DNA from: Vibrio rarus
GTDB taxonomy: Bacteria > Pseudomonadota > Gammaproteobacteria > Enterobacterales > Vibrionaceae
Assembly (NCBI RefSeq): GCF_024347075.1
Contig: NZ_AP024900.1
Span: 1 to 64,000, forward strand
DNA: 64,000 bases
Reading direction: 5' to 3'
Shown here: positions 34,401-44,353 of the stretch, in pieces
Numbering within the stretch: position 1 is the stretch's first letter
Layout of the letters: each line of letters starts with the position of its first letter
Position numbers and translations under genes: made by a program
Notes under the pieces: model-generated
Told to the model about the DNA's origin: nothing
Seen by the model: the letters and a program-made list of their open reading frames with translations, nothing else
Database searches by the model: none

Positions 34401-36923
34401 TTGCTGGAATACACTCGTACATTAATCGATAGACTCGATACGTTGAATGACCAACGTAAACATCGTGCTCTAGATATGATGGATGTTCAGGGCAAGCATG
34501 TATTTTCGCTTATCCCTCTTTTACTGCATTATAATCACTCTTCCCTAGCAGGTTACACCTGTGAATCTGTGCCTTGTGGCATCTTTGATTTTTCTCCAGA
34601 TATTAACCAACAAGCCTTTTTACAAGGTCGTGCTCGCACTTGTGGGGAAGACATTCCAGCCCCAGTCGATGTCGAAATCTTGGCACTCTATACTATGGGC
34701 AGCACGTCTTCTATTGGACAAAGCCTAACCAGTGATCTTGATATTTGGGTGTGTGTTTCTCCGGAGATGCCTGCAAATAAGCGCAATGCGTTAGCGGACA
34801 AATGCTTACAGATTACCGAATGGGCACAGCAGCAAGGCGTTGAAGCTAACTTTTTTTTGATGGACGATCAGCGCTTTAAAGTGTCCAACAAAAGCGAAGC
34901 TATGACGGGCGACAACTGCGGTTCTTCGCAGCACATGTTGTTATTGGATGAGTTCTATCGTTCAGCCATGCGCATGGCCGGTCAGCGATTATTGTGGAAC
35001 ATCGTTCCTCCTGAAATGGAAGGATGTTATGAGCAGTACGTCCAAGGGTTGTGCCAAAGTGGTGATATTAACTGCAATGAGTGGCTCGATTTTGGGCAAC
35101 TTAATGCTATCCCAGCAGAAGAATATTTTGGCTCGAGCCTTTGGCAATTATTCAAAAGTATCGATTCACCTTATAAATCGGTGTTAAAGGCCATTCTTCT
35201 TGAGGCCTACTCTTGGGAATACCCGCAAACGCAATTGTTAAGTATTGATATAAAACGTCGCTTTTTTTCTGATCAGCCCGATTTACACGGCATGGATACT
35301 TATTACGCCATGCTGGAAAAAGTGACGAGTTACTTGCAAAAAATTGGCGACCAATCTCGCCTTGATTTGGTGCGCCGTTGCTTTTATCTCAAAACACATG
35401 AAAAGCTCTCCCAAGAACCTAAGCTAGGCTCGGTAATTTGGCGTCGTAACTTGATGCAAAAAATGGTCGTAGATTGGGGTTGGAGCGAGCATGATATCGC
35501 TGAGCTCGATACTCGTCGAGATTGGAAGGTTGAGCGTGTTAAAGTTGTACATCGTAACCTTCTTGATGCTTTGATGGAAAGTTACCGTAACTTAATTCAA
35601 TTTGCCCGCCGCAATGACATAACCTCGGTTATTAGTCCTCAAGATATTTCGATTCTCGCGCGTAAACTTTATGCCGCTTTTGAAGTGTTGCCGGGTAAAG
35701 TGACTTTGCTTAATCAGCAGATCTCTCCTGATTTACATGAATCAGACTTGAGCTTTATTCAAGTTGAGGAAGGGCGAAGTAACCCGCAAGGTTGGTATCT
35801 ATATAAGCAACCTTTGCAAGCTAAGTACATTATTGGACAAGCACCCATAGAGCATCACTTATCTCTAAGTAAGCTCGTTGCTTGGTCGTTTTTCAATGGT
35901 TTGATTACCGAGTCTACTCGTTTACATTCCGTTGTACGTAGTGCTGACATCGATATTGATAAGCTCTATCAGATGGTGAGTGACCTGAAGAACACTTTCT
36001 CGTTACGTAAACGCCGTCCAACTATGGAAGCCTTAGCGAGCCCTTGTGAAATTAGCCAGTTAGCGATGTTTGTTAACCTGGAGAACGATCCAACAGAAAA
36101 ACTGTGCCAGCGACAGGTAAAAAAAGACAGACGCAGCGTTAACCTTTTCTCATGTGGAAAAGATGGCAAGAGCATGATTGGCAGTGTAGATCTGGTGTAT
36201 AGAAACTCTTGGCATGAGGTGCGAACACTGCATTTCCGTGGTGAAACTAGCATTTTAGACGCCCTAAAAACCATCTTAGGTAAAATGCACCAAGATGCGC
36301 TACATCCTGAATCGATTGATGTATTTTGCTATAGCAAAAATTTCAGAGGCTTGATGCGCAACACTGTGTATCAATTACTTGCCGAGTGTATCGAACTACG
36401 TTTGAAGCCGGTTGAGCAAGAGAAACGCCGACGCTTTAAGGCGATTGGGGTTGGCAAGAAAATGTACGGTTTGTTCTTTGAACGCCGTGGCGTGTCCGTC
36501 CAAACGTTAGAAAACTCAGTGGATTTTTATCAGAGCATTTCAACCAATAAGTTGACGGGCTCTCCTCTTGAAAAGCTGAATAAAGAGCGCGATTTCTCTT
36601 TGCCTGATGTCATTGATGGATTTGCCAGTGAGGGACTGATCCAGTTCTTCTTTGAAGATACCGAAGGTGGCTTTAATATCTACGTCTTAGATGAGAATAA
36701 CGTTGCAGAGGCGTACCACCGAAATGGTGAAGATAAAAATAATGTAGTGAGCGAGATTAATAACTTTTATACCAATGACTCTGATGTGATTGGAGAAAAA
36801 GCGAATTTTAATTTGCCACAATATTATCAAATTGTTCATCAGCACGATCAAGATAGCTTCATCGTGCCATACCGCAGTGATAACAACTTGCACTCAACGC
36901 CTTCAGCCATTGTAGGTGCTTAG
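34401..36923 (+). CDS. cyaA: class I adenylate cyclase
   Basis: CyaA makes cAMP, the CRP effector, and is controlled by the phosphorylated glucose PTS protein. The 840-residue protein has the N-terminal catalytic region with GSTSSIGQSLTSDLDIWV at 100-117 (catalytic D112 and D114) and a long C-terminal regulatory half. The start is TTG at 34401 with GGGAAG nine bases upstream; a weak TTG start is also used in E. coli, where it limits expression. No frameshift or truncation is seen. Confidence 0.96.
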   Translation: MLEYTRTLIDRLDTLNDQRKHRALDMMDVQGKHVFSLIPLLLHYNHSSLAGYTCESVPCGIFDFSPDINQQAFLQGRARTCGEDIPAPVDVEILALYTMGSTSSIGQSLTSDLDIWVCVSPEMPANKRNALADKCLQITEWAQQQGVEANFFLMDDQRFKVSNKSEAMTGDNCGSSQHMLLLDEFYRSAMRMAGQRLLWNIVPPEMEGCYEQYVQGLCQSGDINCNEWLDFGQLNAIPAEEYFGSSLWQLFKSIDSPYKSVLKAILLEAYSWEYPQTQLLSIDIKRRFFSDQPDLHGMDTYYAMLEKVTSYLQKIGDQSRLDLVRRCFYLKTHEKLSQEPKLGSVIWRRNLMQKMVVDWGWSEHDIAELDTRRDWKVERVKVVHRNLLDALMESYRNLIQFARRNDITSVISPQDISILARKLYAAFEVLPGKVTLLNQQISPDLHESDLSFIQVEEGRSNPQGWYLYKQPLQAKYIIGQAPIEHHLSLSKLVAWSFFNGLITESTRLHSVVRSADIDIDKLYQMVSDLKNTFSLRKRRPTMEALASPCEISQLAMFVNLENDPTEKLCQRQVKKDRRSVNLFSCGKDGKSMIGSVDLVYRNSWHEVRTLHFRGETSILDALKTILGKMHQDALHPESIDVFCYSKNFRGLMRNTVYQLLAECIELRLKPVEQEKRRRFKAIGVGKKMYGLFFERRGVSVQTLENSVDFYQSISTNKLTGSPLEKLNKERDFSLPDVIDGFASEGLIQFFFEDTEGGFNIYVLDENNVAEAYHRNGEDKNNVVSEINNFYTNDSDVIGEKANFNLPQYYQIVHQHDQDSFIVPYRSDNNLHSTPSAIVGA

Positions 36924-36941
36924 CATGAAGTAGACTGACTT

Positions 36942-37256
36942 TTACGGCCAGTCTATCTCTTCACCCGCTTGCTTTTCACATTCCGCTTTCACTAGAGACA
37001 ACAACTCAAAACCGGTCTTGGAACACATCCAAGCCCCATCTTGTAAAGAAAAGTGAAAACCTCCAGATTTAGAAGCAAGCCAGATCTCACGCATAGGCTC
37101 TTGCTTATTGATGATAATTTGCGTTCTATCTTCAAACTCTAAGGTCATTACGTTACCAGATATCTCAAAATCAATATCGGCGCCAGATTCTTCTATGGCT
37201 TGCTCAATTTTTTCGAGTTGTGCATCGGCCAATTGGTGAAACTCACTATCCTTCAT
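36942..37256 (-). CDS. cyaY: frataxin-like iron donor CyaY
   Basis: CyaY binds iron and modulates the IscS-IscU cluster assembly machine. The 104-residue protein has the frataxin fold: an acidic first helix (EFHQLADAQLEKIEQAIEESGADID), then VMTLEFEDRTQIIINKQEPMREIWLASKSGGFHF and W-M-C-S near the C-terminus. It is convergent with cyaA; an imperfect TAGACTG/CAGTCTA hairpin at 36931-36955 overlaps its stop. Confidence 0.95.
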   Translation of the reverse strand: MKDSEFHQLADAQLEKIEQAIEESGADIDFEISGNVMTLEFEDRTQIIINKQEPMREIWLASKSGGFHFSLQDGAWMCSKTGFELLSLVKAECEKQAGEEIDWP

Positions 37257-37329
37257 GCATAGTTCCTATTGCTTTTATTAGTAGTGGTGCGATTATAGAG
37301 GTAAGTTTTAATATATCACCAACATCAAC

Positions 37330-37455
37330 ATGAAAAAAATTATCTCGTTATTGTGTTTAGGTTCAACATTACTCTTAGCCGGTTGTGGTCAAACTGGCCC
37401 TCTATATATGCCTAATGACTCGGGGCAGGATACTCCCGAACAGCCAGTACAATAG
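37330..37455 (+). CDS. lptM: LptM (YifL) small outer-membrane lipoprotein
   Basis: A 41-residue lipoprotein: signal peptide MKKIISLLCLGSTLLLAGC with lipobox LAGC and lipidated C19, followed by GQTGPLYMP and an acidic tail. LptM assists oxidative maturation of LptD in the LPS translocon. The GQxGPLYxP motif and its place between cyaY and lysA/dapF identify it. No clear Shine-Dalgarno is seen. lysA begins 22 bp after the stop. Confidence 0.93.
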   Translation: MKKIISLLCLGSTLLLAGCGQTGPLYMPNDSGQDTPEQPVQ

Positions 37456-37477
37456 CTATTGAAGAAAGGAAAGAATC

Positions 37478-38731
37478 TTGGATTATTTTAATTATAAGGA
37501 CGATGGTCAGCTTTGGGCTGAAGGTGTCTCTCTTGCTCAAGTGGCGGAACAGTTTGGTACGCCAACTTATGTGTACTCGCGAGCAACTTTAGAGCGCCAT
37601 TGGAATGCTTTTGACCAATCTGTTGGTGAGTTCCCACATTTAGTTTGTTATGCAGTAAAAGCAAACTCCAACTTAGGCGTATTGAACGCCTTAGCTCGAC
37701 TTGGCTCTGGTTTTGATATTGTGTCATTAGGTGAACTAGAGCGTGTGGTTGCCGCCGGTGGCGATCCATCAAAAGTGGTGTTCTCTGGCGTAGGTAAAAC
37801 CGCCGTAGAGATTAAGCGAGCGCTAGAACTAAACATAAAATGCTTTAACGTAGAGTCAGAGCCGGAACTTGAACGCATTAGCCAAGTGGCTGCGCAATGC
37901 GGCAAAGTTGCTCCTATTTCTTTGCGAATTAACCCTGATGTTGATGCAAAAACACACCCTTATATATCAACAGGTTTGCGTGATAATAAATTTGGTATTG
38001 CCTTCGATCAAGCCCCGCGCGTGTATCAAGTAGCACAGAAAATGCCTAATCTAAATGTGGTGGGTATTGATTGTCACATTGGTTCTCAATTGACCGATAT
38101 AGACCCTTTTATTGATGCCGTTGACCGCTTATTAGGTTTGATTGATAACTTGAAAGCACAAGGCATTACCATTAAGCACTTAGATGTAGGGGGAGGTTTA
38201 GGGGTCGTGTATCGAGACGAAATGCCGCCACAACCTTCGGACTACGCCAAAGCACTGTTGGCTCGTTTAGTTAATCATCCTGATATTGAGTTAATCTTTG
38301 AGCCAGGCCGAGCCATTGCCGCGAATGCGGGTGTGTTGCTAACTAAGGTCGAGTTCTTGAAATATACCGAGCATAAAAACTTTGCAATTATTGATGCGGC
38401 AATGAACGACCTTATGCGTCCAGCATTATATCAAGCGTGGCAAGATATTGTTCCGTTGTGCCCTCGAGAAGGTGAGACAACCACTTATGATTTAGTGGGT
38501 CCTGTGTGCGAAACGGGTGACTTCTTAGGTAAAGATAGAAACCTCGTTTTACAACAAAACGACTTATTAGCAGTACGCTCTGCAGGCGCTTATGGCTTCA
38601 CTATGTCTTCAAACTACAATTCGCGTCCGAGAGTGGCAGAGGTCATGATTGACGGCGAAGAGATGCATCTTATTCGTCAACGTGAAAGCATTGAAAGTTT
38701 GTGGCAATTAGAAAGTATATTACCGGAGTAA
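37478..38731 (+). CDS. lysA: diaminopimelate decarboxylase
   Basis: LysA decarboxylates meso-diaminopimelate to lysine. The 417-residue fold-type III PLP enzyme has the cofactor lysine K61 (CYAVKANSN), the GGGLGV phosphate loop, and the active-site CETGD motif near the C-terminus. The start is TTG at 37478, preceded by AAAGGA. It is placed between lptM and dapF, giving a two-step lysine/DAP block; in E. coli lysA is elsewhere. Confidence 0.96.
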   Translation: MDYFNYKDDGQLWAEGVSLAQVAEQFGTPTYVYSRATLERHWNAFDQSVGEFPHLVCYAVKANSNLGVLNALARLGSGFDIVSLGELERVVAAGGDPSKVVFSGVGKTAVEIKRALELNIKCFNVESEPELERISQVAAQCGKVAPISLRINPDVDAKTHPYISTGLRDNKFGIAFDQAPRVYQVAQKMPNLNVVGIDCHIGSQLTDIDPFIDAVDRLLGLIDNLKAQGITIKHLDVGGGLGVVYRDEMPPQPSDYAKALLARLVNHPDIELIFEPGRAIAANAGVLLTKVEFLKYTEHKNFAIIDAAMNDLMRPALYQAWQDIVPLCPREGETTTYDLVGPVCETGDFLGKDRNLVLQQNDLLAVRSAGAYGFTMSSNYNSRPRVAEVMIDGEEMHLIRQRESIESLWQLESILPE

Positions 38732-38740
38732 TCGAACAAC

Positions 38741-39571
38741 ATGCATTTCCATTTCTCTAAAATGCACGGATTAGGTAACGACTTTATGGTCGTTGACTGC
38801 ATTACTCAAAATATATTCTTTTCTCCAGAATTGATTCGTCGTCTTGCTGATCGTCATACAGGGGTAGGCTTCGACCAACTGCTTGTGGTGGAAGCGCCTT
38901 ATGATCCTGAAACCGATTTTCATTACCGTATTTTTAATGCGGATGGTTCTGAAGTTGAACAGTGCGGTAATGGTGCACGTTGTTTTGCCCGCTTTGTAGC
39001 GATGAAAGGTTTGACGAACAAGTACAGCATTAGTGTGAGCACTAAAAAAGGCAAGATGTTACTCAATTTGGCTGAGGACGATGAAGTCCGAGTCAACATG
39101 GGGGTGCCGGAACTTGAACCTAGTAAGATCCCTTTTAAGGCGAAACAAAAAGAGAAAACGTACATCCTGCGTGTAGGACAGCAAACGCTGTTTTGTGGGG
39201 CTGTGAGCATGGGTAATCCGCATGTTGTGACAACGGTGGATGACGTAGCATCAGCTAATGTCGAAGAGCTAGGGCCACTACTTGAATCTCACGAGCGTTT
39301 CCCCGAGCGAGTGAATGCCGGCTTTATGCAGGTGATTGATCGCAATAAAATTGCCCTTCGAGTTTATGAACGCGGCGCGGGAGAAACTCAGGCTTGTGGT
39401 AGTGGTGCTTGTGCTGCGGTTGCGGTGGGCATCTTACAGGGAGCCTTAGATGAAACGGTTCAAGTGCAGCTTACGGGTGGGAAATTAGTCATAGAATGGG
39501 CTGGACCTGGGCAACCATTGTATATGACAGGTAGTGCAACCCACGTTTTTGATGGCCAGATCAGCTGTTAA
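38741..39571 (+). CDS. dapF: diaminopimelate epimerase
   Basis: DapF converts LL- to meso-diaminopimelate for peptidoglycan and lysine. The 276-residue protein carries both catalytic cysteines, C75 (EQCGNGARC) and C219 (ACGSGAC), on its two pseudo-symmetric domains. It begins 9 bp after lysA and is followed after 15 bp by the DUF484 gene, so lptM-lysA-dapF-yigA-xerC-yigB probably form one operon. Confidence 0.97.
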   Translation: MHFHFSKMHGLGNDFMVVDCITQNIFFSPELIRRLADRHTGVGFDQLLVVEAPYDPETDFHYRIFNADGSEVEQCGNGARCFARFVAMKGLTNKYSISVSTKKGKMLLNLAEDDEVRVNMGVPELEPSKIPFKAKQKEKTYILRVGQQTLFCGAVSMGNPHVVTTVDDVASANVEELGPLLESHERFPERVNAGFMQVIDRNKIALRVYERGAGETQACGSGACAAVAVGILQGALDETVQVQLTGGKLVIEWAGPGQPLYMTGSATHVFDGQISC

Positions 39572-39586
39572 GTATAAGGATGAGCA

Positions 39587-40288
39587 TTGGATTCCACAGC
39601 AAAAGAGTACCTTAGCCCTGCCGATATAGAGCAGTTCTTGTTGGATAACCCTGATTTCTTTGTCGGCAGAGAGCACCTTGTTGACTCTTTAACTATTCCG
39701 CACCAGCGCCAAGGTGCGGTTTCTTTATTTGAGTTACAACGAAGTCGTCTGCGTGAACAAGTACAGCAACTTGCCGATCAAAAAAATGAATTAATGGCAG
39801 TGACTCAGCGTAATGATGGTGTTTTTCGTCAGTTTATGGCTTTAGAAAAACGAGTTATGCGGGTGCATAATGCCGAGCAACTGATGAGTGAGTTACAACA
39901 CCAAGCGGCGGAGCTTGATTTAAAAGTAGTGATTGGGGTTGTAGGGCATAGCTATGCAGAGCTGGCTCTTAAGCAAAGTAATTGGGCCTTGTTTAGTGAA
40001 AATAACATCGCTGATAAATACGCTTATTTAGGGCGAATTAAGCGCAGTGACCGTGAATTGATCTTTAAGGAAGGGACTCCTGTTTCTGAGCTTGGTTCGT
40101 ATGCGGTGATCCCATTTGAACATCCTAATATAGAAGGGTTCCTGTGTTTTTGTAGTGAGGATGGTAGTCGATTTCAGCCAAGCCAAGACACGCTCTATTT
40201 GAATCACCTAGCTATGGTGATAGCCTACCAACTTAATCAATTACAATGGCAAAAGGTGGCAACACTGCATGTCCCAACCAATATCTAG
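39587..40288 (+). CDS. yigA: DUF484 family protein (YigA-like)
   Basis: A 233-residue GAF-like DUF484 protein of unknown function, always found between dapF and xerC in gammaproteobacteria. The N-terminal DIEQFLLDNPDFFVGREHLVDSL and coiled coil FELQRSRLREQVQQLADQKNELM precede a GAF-like domain (about 95-225). The start is TTG at 39587 with AAGGA upstream; an ATG seven bases earlier is out of frame. Its last 20 bp overlap the xerC start. Confidence 0.88.
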   Translation: MDSTAKEYLSPADIEQFLLDNPDFFVGREHLVDSLTIPHQRQGAVSLFELQRSRLREQVQQLADQKNELMAVTQRNDGVFRQFMALEKRVMRVHNAEQLMSELQHQAAELDLKVVIGVVGHSYAELALKQSNWALFSENNIADKYAYLGRIKRSDRELIFKEGTPVSELGSYAVIPFEHPNIEGFLCFCSEDGSRFQPSQDTLYLNHLAMVIAYQLNQLQWQKVATLHVPTNI

Positions 40289-41189
40289 CGTTTATCAAGT
40301 TTGGATCGACGCTTTCATTGCCTATCTCCATAATGAAAGAGGCATGAGTGAGCACACACAAAAAAACTATCAAAAACAGTTAACCATTATTGCCTTACAG
40401 CTGACGAGTTTTGGTGTAGAGAGTTGGCAAAAGCTTGATGTACCTTGGGTTAGACAGGTCGCAGCAAAAGGAGCCCGAGAAGGGCTAAAGCCGAATAGCT
40501 TAGCCACTCGCATGTCCTGCTTGCGCAGCTTTTTGGACTATTTGGTGTTAAAAGGTGAACTGGTGGCAAACCCAGCCAAAGGCATCAGCACTCCGCGCAA
40601 TCATAAGCGACTGCCTAAAAATTTAGATGTTGATGAGACTGGGCAGTTACTCGATATTGATATGGACGATCCATTAGCCATTCGTGATAGATCCATCATG
40701 GAGTTAATGTATGGCACTGGGATGCGTTTGTCTGAATTGATCCAACTCAATGTTAAAAATGTACTCGGTGACCGTGGAGAGATTCGGGTCATTGGTAAGG
40801 GCAACAAAGAGCGAATAGTGCCTTTTAGTGGTGAGGCTAAGCGTTGGGTGTTGCTGTGGCTGAATACTCGTCCAAGCTTGCTGAAAATGGAAGAAGAAGC
40901 ATTATTTATTTCCAAAAGAGGCACTCGAATATCGCATCGCAATGTACAGAAAAGAATGTCGGAATGGGGCATTAAGCAAGGGGTATCCAGTCATATTACC
41001 CCACATAAATTGCGCCACTCGTTTGCTACTCATATTTTAGAATCCAGTGGAAACTTACGTGCAGTGCAAGAAATGCTGGGCCATGAAAGTTTATCTACCA
41101 CTCAGGTGTACACTCACCTAGACTTTCAACACCTTGCTCAAGCTTACGATAAAGCCCACCCTAGGGCGAAAAAGAAACCGGAGTCTTAA
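40269..41189 (+). CDS. xerC: site-specific tyrosine recombinase XerC
   Basis: XerC acts with XerD at dif to resolve chromosome dimers. The 306-residue protein has the SAM-like N-terminal domain (about 10-95) and the catalytic residues R153 (GTGMRLSE), K177, H246 and R249 (HKLRH), H272 (LGHESLSTT) and nucleophile Y281 (QVYTH). The start overlaps the DUF484 gene by 20 bp, and its stop overlaps yigB by one base (TAATG). It is a core gene, not a mobile integrase. Confidence 0.97.
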   Translation: MSQPISSVYQVWIDAFIAYLHNERGMSEHTQKNYQKQLTIIALQLTSFGVESWQKLDVPWVRQVAAKGAREGLKPNSLATRMSCLRSFLDYLVLKGELVANPAKGISTPRNHKRLPKNLDVDETGQLLDIDMDDPLAIRDRSIMELMYGTGMRLSELIQLNVKNVLGDRGEIRVIGKGNKERIVPFSGEAKRWVLLWLNTRPSLLKMEEEALFISKRGTRISHRNVQKRMSEWGIKQGVSSHITPHKLRHSFATHILESSGNLRAVQEMLGHESLSTTQVYTHLDFQHLAQAYDKAHPRAKKKPES

Positions 41190-41905
41190 TGCGTTTTTAT
41201 CGAAGCCTAAACCCCATACAAGCGATGACCTTCGATTTGGATGATACCTTATACGATAATCATCCTGTCATTAGGCGCTTAGAACGGGATTTAAGAGTGT
41301 GGTTAAATCAACGCTTCCCATTACTACAAAAATACACGGAAAGTGACTGGCATGCTTGGAAGCGACAAGCATTGCAGCATAACGAGCTTTGTCGCCATGA
41401 CGTCACTTTAGCGAGAGAGACACAACTGGCGTTTGCCTTTGACGAGATTGGCCTCGCTAAGCCAAGCCAAGCTGAGGCGGTTAAACTGACCATGCATCAG
41501 GTGGCGATTTTGCGAAATCGTGTAGAGATACCCGAAGCCACTTTTAACACTCTTGATAAGCTCGTGCGTCGATTGCCCTTGCTTGCTATAACCAATGGTA
41601 ACGTGGATCTACAGCGGATAGGCTTGCAAGACTACTTTATCGATACGTTAAAAGCCGGGCCAAATGGCGCAGCGAAACCTCACCCAGATATGTTTGCCCA
41701 AGCGACCAGTATATTGGACGTGCCTGCCTCTTCTATACTGCACGTTGGGGATCATTTATATAGTGATGTACTCGGCGCTAAAAATGCGGGGTTGCAAGCC
41801 GCGTGGTTAAACAACTCAGCACTGGGTATTGAGTCGTTTAGTCAGGGGAAAATATTACCCGATGTGGAATTCACCGCCATTGAACAGCTACTGTATTTTG
41901 TTTGA
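41189..41905 (+). CDS. yigB: HAD phosphatase YigB (5-amino-6-(5-phosphoribitylamino)uracil phosphatase)
   Basis: The 238-residue HAD-superfamily phosphatase has motif I FDLDDTLYDN, motif II AITNG, motif III lysine (GAAKPHP) and motif IV HVGDHLYSD. In E. coli YigB dephosphorylates the riboflavin intermediate and also acts on other sugar phosphates. It is translationally coupled to xerC. Its final 18 bp overlap the 3' end of the convergent tapT gene, with no room for a separate terminator. Confidence 0.92.
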   Translation: MRFYRSLNPIQAMTFDLDDTLYDNHPVIRRLERDLRVWLNQRFPLLQKYTESDWHAWKRQALQHNELCRHDVTLARETQLAFAFDEIGLAKPSQAEAVKLTMHQVAILRNRVEIPEATFNTLDKLVRRLPLLAITNGNVDLQRIGLQDYFIDTLKAGPNGAAKPHPDMFAQATSILDVPASSILHVGDHLYSDVLGAKNAGLQAAWLNNSALGIESFSQGKILPDVEFTAIEQLLYFV

Positions 41906-42481
41906 TTTAATCGCGTGGCCGTTTCTATCGGCTTGGAAGACCTGCAAGTAATAGTGTAAAAAATCATCAAGCTGTTGCGCTTGTTGATGTCGCCCTTCTG
42001 TACGCATCAGTTCTGTACCGACTTCACAGGTGCATAGATTACCTTCGTTTTGATTTCTTCTCAGGGTGTAGTTAGACGTTCCCGTTGGCTGCAGATGACA
42101 TTGAGGTAATGCCTGTAACCAAGGGCTTTTCCGCCACATCTTTTTTGCTTCCTGCCAAGTGGCATCGAGCACGATATACAAAGGTTGTTCTGCTGACCTT
42201 TGATGATGACACTCTGTTATGGGTTGACTGTGCTCACTGGGAAATACTAACAGCGGATTTGGGTGTTCATCTATCAGAGTTAGCAACTCTTGGGGTGGCT
42301 CGGTTCTGCTCCACACAAATTGCTCTGCTGTGGATAAGGCGCTCAGCAATATCTTTCCCGTATTAGTGGCTCTGTTTAACTCATTGGGGTGGCACAGCAG
42401 TGCCACCTGGATAGAGTGCTGAAATTTTGGGTATTGCTCACACAGGCAGTGATGCTGAAACCCGCACACTGAACAGGCCAT
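41888..42481 (-). CDS. tapT: DTW-domain tRNA-uridine aminocarboxypropyltransferase
   Basis: The protein of 197 residues has an N-terminal cysteine cluster (CSVCGFQHHCLC) and the DTW domain (FVWSRTEPPQELL, LDATWQEAKKMWRKSPWL, SNYTLRRNQNEGNLCT). TapT makes acp3U47 in the variable loop of several tRNAs. Blocks such as WSRTEP and RKSPxL are shared with E. coli TapT (YfiP). It is coupled to the upstream lipoprotein gene by a TAATG overlap. Confidence 0.87.
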   Translation of the reverse strand: MACSVCGFQHHCLCEQYPKFQHSIQVALLCHPNELNRATNTGKILLSALSTAEQFVWSRTEPPQELLTLIDEHPNPLLVFPSEHSQPITECHHQRSAEQPLYIVLDATWQEAKKMWRKSPWLQALPQCHLQPTGTSNYTLRRNQNEGNLCTCEVGTELMRTEGRHQQAQQLDDFLHYYLQVFQADRNGHAIKSNKIQ

Positions 42482-43497
42482 TACTGAGCCTTTTTCAGTG
42501 TGAGACCACCGTTGGTCAGTGGGTAAGTGGCGCCATTAATGCTTTCGTGCTGTGTAGATAGCGTATCTCCTTGTGCTTCAAACTCTCGAATGGCAATGAC
42601 TTTTTGCCCTTGGTAGAAAACAGAGGTGACTTGGATGAGACCGCTATTGAGTGTTTGCCAGTGGCCTTTTTCTACGACATCGCTACTGCCATCACTATAA
42701 GAGTATCGGTTTTCGGCTTGGTGGTCGGCAAATAGGGTTAGAGTGATATTGGTACTGCTGTCTAAGTGTTGGGTGTATTGACCAATAAATTGCTCATCGA
42801 CATGATTGGAATCGGTACGGCAACCAATGAGTGTTTTATCTTCGAGCTGTAATTGTGCACTCCAGCCATACACAGAGTCACTCATAGAGTCTCGACATAC
42901 TTGCTGCTGGATATTGAGCTGACCTTTTGTTAACTGATAGTGTGAGCCATCGACATCTTGCTCTAGATTCGTCACAGGGAAAACCTGCGCTTGTTTCGCT
43001 TGAGTTAGGCTAACTGCATAGTTAGACACGGTGGCCGACCACGATGGTTCGTTGCCAAATACGCGATCTTCATGGAGTGGTTGCTGACAGCGTTGGGGGT
43101 TTTCCGCACTAATAATATTAAATTCCGTAACCACAAACTGGCTAGCAAACTCTTCAGCTAAGCCTGCAGTCGCAGGTTCAAAGTAGCCAAACACTTCCGC
43201 ATACATAGGCTGATATGGTTTTGACTTTATGGATTCGGCCGCATTAAAGACAGCCTCTGGTAGTTTTAACCAATAAGTGGTATTGCTGTTGCAGGGTTGT
43301 ATAGTGCGTGACTCATGCCCAATAACCACTTGGCCTCGCAATAGCACTCGTGCTGGCGCGTCGATATTGGGGAGCCGTGGTTGCGACGGTAATGCATCGT
43401 TTTCGATGCTAGTGACTGTGTTTTGCTGAGGCTCGGTACTACTACAACCGAGCAACATCATTGACGTTACAATAGCAAACAGTGCGCTTTTTTTCAT
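42481..43497 (-). CDS. COG3650-like envelope lipoprotein
   Basis: A 338-residue predicted lipoprotein: signal peptide MKKSALFAIVTSMMLLGC with lipobox LLGC (C18), then SSTEPQQN. The middle (GNEPSWSATVSNYAVSLTQ) is typical of COG3650 proteins, and the C-terminal part (GYTY-like SYSDGSSDVVEKGHWQTL) resembles NlpE/META-like domains that fold as lipocalin-type barrels. The function is not known. It starts a two-gene unit with tapT. Confidence 0.75.
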   Translation of the reverse strand: MKKSALFAIVTSMMLLGCSSTEPQQNTVTSIENDALPSQPRLPNIDAPARVLLRGQVVIGHESRTIQPCNSNTTYWLKLPEAVFNAAESIKSKPYQPMYAEVFGYFEPATAGLAEEFASQFVVTEFNIISAENPQRCQQPLHEDRVFGNEPSWSATVSNYAVSLTQAKQAQVFPVTNLEQDVDGSHYQLTKGQLNIQQQVCRDSMSDSVYGWSAQLQLEDKTLIGCRTDSNHVDEQFIGQYTQHLDSSTNITLTLFADHQAENRYSYSDGSSDVVEKGHWQTLNSGLIQVTSVFYQGQKVIAIREFEAQGDTLSTQHESINGATYPLTNGGLTLKKAQ

Positions 43498-43531
43498 TAT
43501 TTAGCCTGCCGATGGGCGATGAGAGTAATAT

Positions 43532-44353
43532 CTATATTAACAGGTGTTTAAGCAGATAGTGAGCCACAGCATCATCTTCATGGCTACCAATGACTTCATG
43601 ATTAGGTAGAGCCGCTTTAACTTTGGGATGAGCGGTTTGCATCACTTTACCCATGCCAGCCATAGAGAGCATTTCTGCGTCATTCATGCCGTCACCAAAC
43701 GCAATGCAATTGGTTAGTTGTTTATTTAATGAGTTAGCGACGGCTTGTAATGCATGCCCTTTTGATACATTGCCCTGCATCACCTCAAGACACCAAGGAG
43801 TAGAGAAGGCCACGTTTAACTTATCGGCAAACTGGCTATTGAGCTGAGCTTCAAATTGGGCAAGATGTTCATGATCTTTATGGGTGAAGAACAGCTTGGC
43901 AATGTTCTCTTTAGGGGCGTTACTGTCATCAAATAGAGAAAAAGCGAAGCCTGAAGATTGGCTAAATGCTAATAGTTGTTCATCCGCTTGATTGACCCAC
44001 CATTGTTCATCTTGATACATGTGAATAATGATGTCAGGGTCCTGACGCATAATATCGACCACCCCTTGAACGTATTCAGCATTGACGTTCTGACTGTACA
44101 TTAGGTTGCCATCAATATCGTGCACACGGGCGCCATTAGAGGTAATCATATAGGCGGGGATACCAACGGTGTCTTTAATATAAGACACATCAACATGATG
44201 ACGACCTGTGGCAAAAATAAAGGTAAAGCCTTGTTCATTTAATTGCTTTAACGTCTGCTTGGTAAAGGCTGAGAGCTGGTGGTCAGGGGCGAGTAGCGTG
44301 CCGTCTAAATCAGACGCAACAATCGAAATGTTTGTAAAGTCGGTATTGTTCAA
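43532..44353 (-). CDS. yigL: Cof-type HAD phosphatase YigL
   Basis: This 273-residue sugar- and pyridoxal-phosphate phosphatase has motif I VASDLDGTLL, motif II TSNGA, K in VSKGHAL, and motif IV FGDGMNDAEML. Close block-by-block agreement with E. coli YigL (FATGRHHVDV, CLEVMQGNVSKGHAL) supports the call. In E. coli yigL translation is stabilised by the SgrS sRNA through the pldB-yigL transcript; here the genes are separated by 93 bp. Confidence 0.93.
   Translation of the reverse strand: MNNTDFTNISIVASDLDGTLLAPDHQLSAFTKQTLKQLNEQGFTFIFATGRHHVDVSYIKDTVGIPAYMITSNGARVHDIDGNLMYSQNVNAEYVQGVVDIMRQDPDIIIHMYQDEQWWVNQADEQLLAFSQSSGFAFSLFDDSNAPKENIAKLFFTHKDHEHLAQFEAQLNSQFADKLNVAFSTPWCLEVMQGNVSKGHALQAVANSLNKQLTNCIAFGDGMNDAEMLSMAGMGKVMQTAHPKVKAALPNHEVIGSHEDDAVAHYLLKHLLI

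Noticed and set aside
40269..41189. Tyrosine recombinase as a mobile-element integrase
   Set aside because: Length, catalytic residues and dapF-yigA-xerC-yigB synteny identify the housekeeping XerC.
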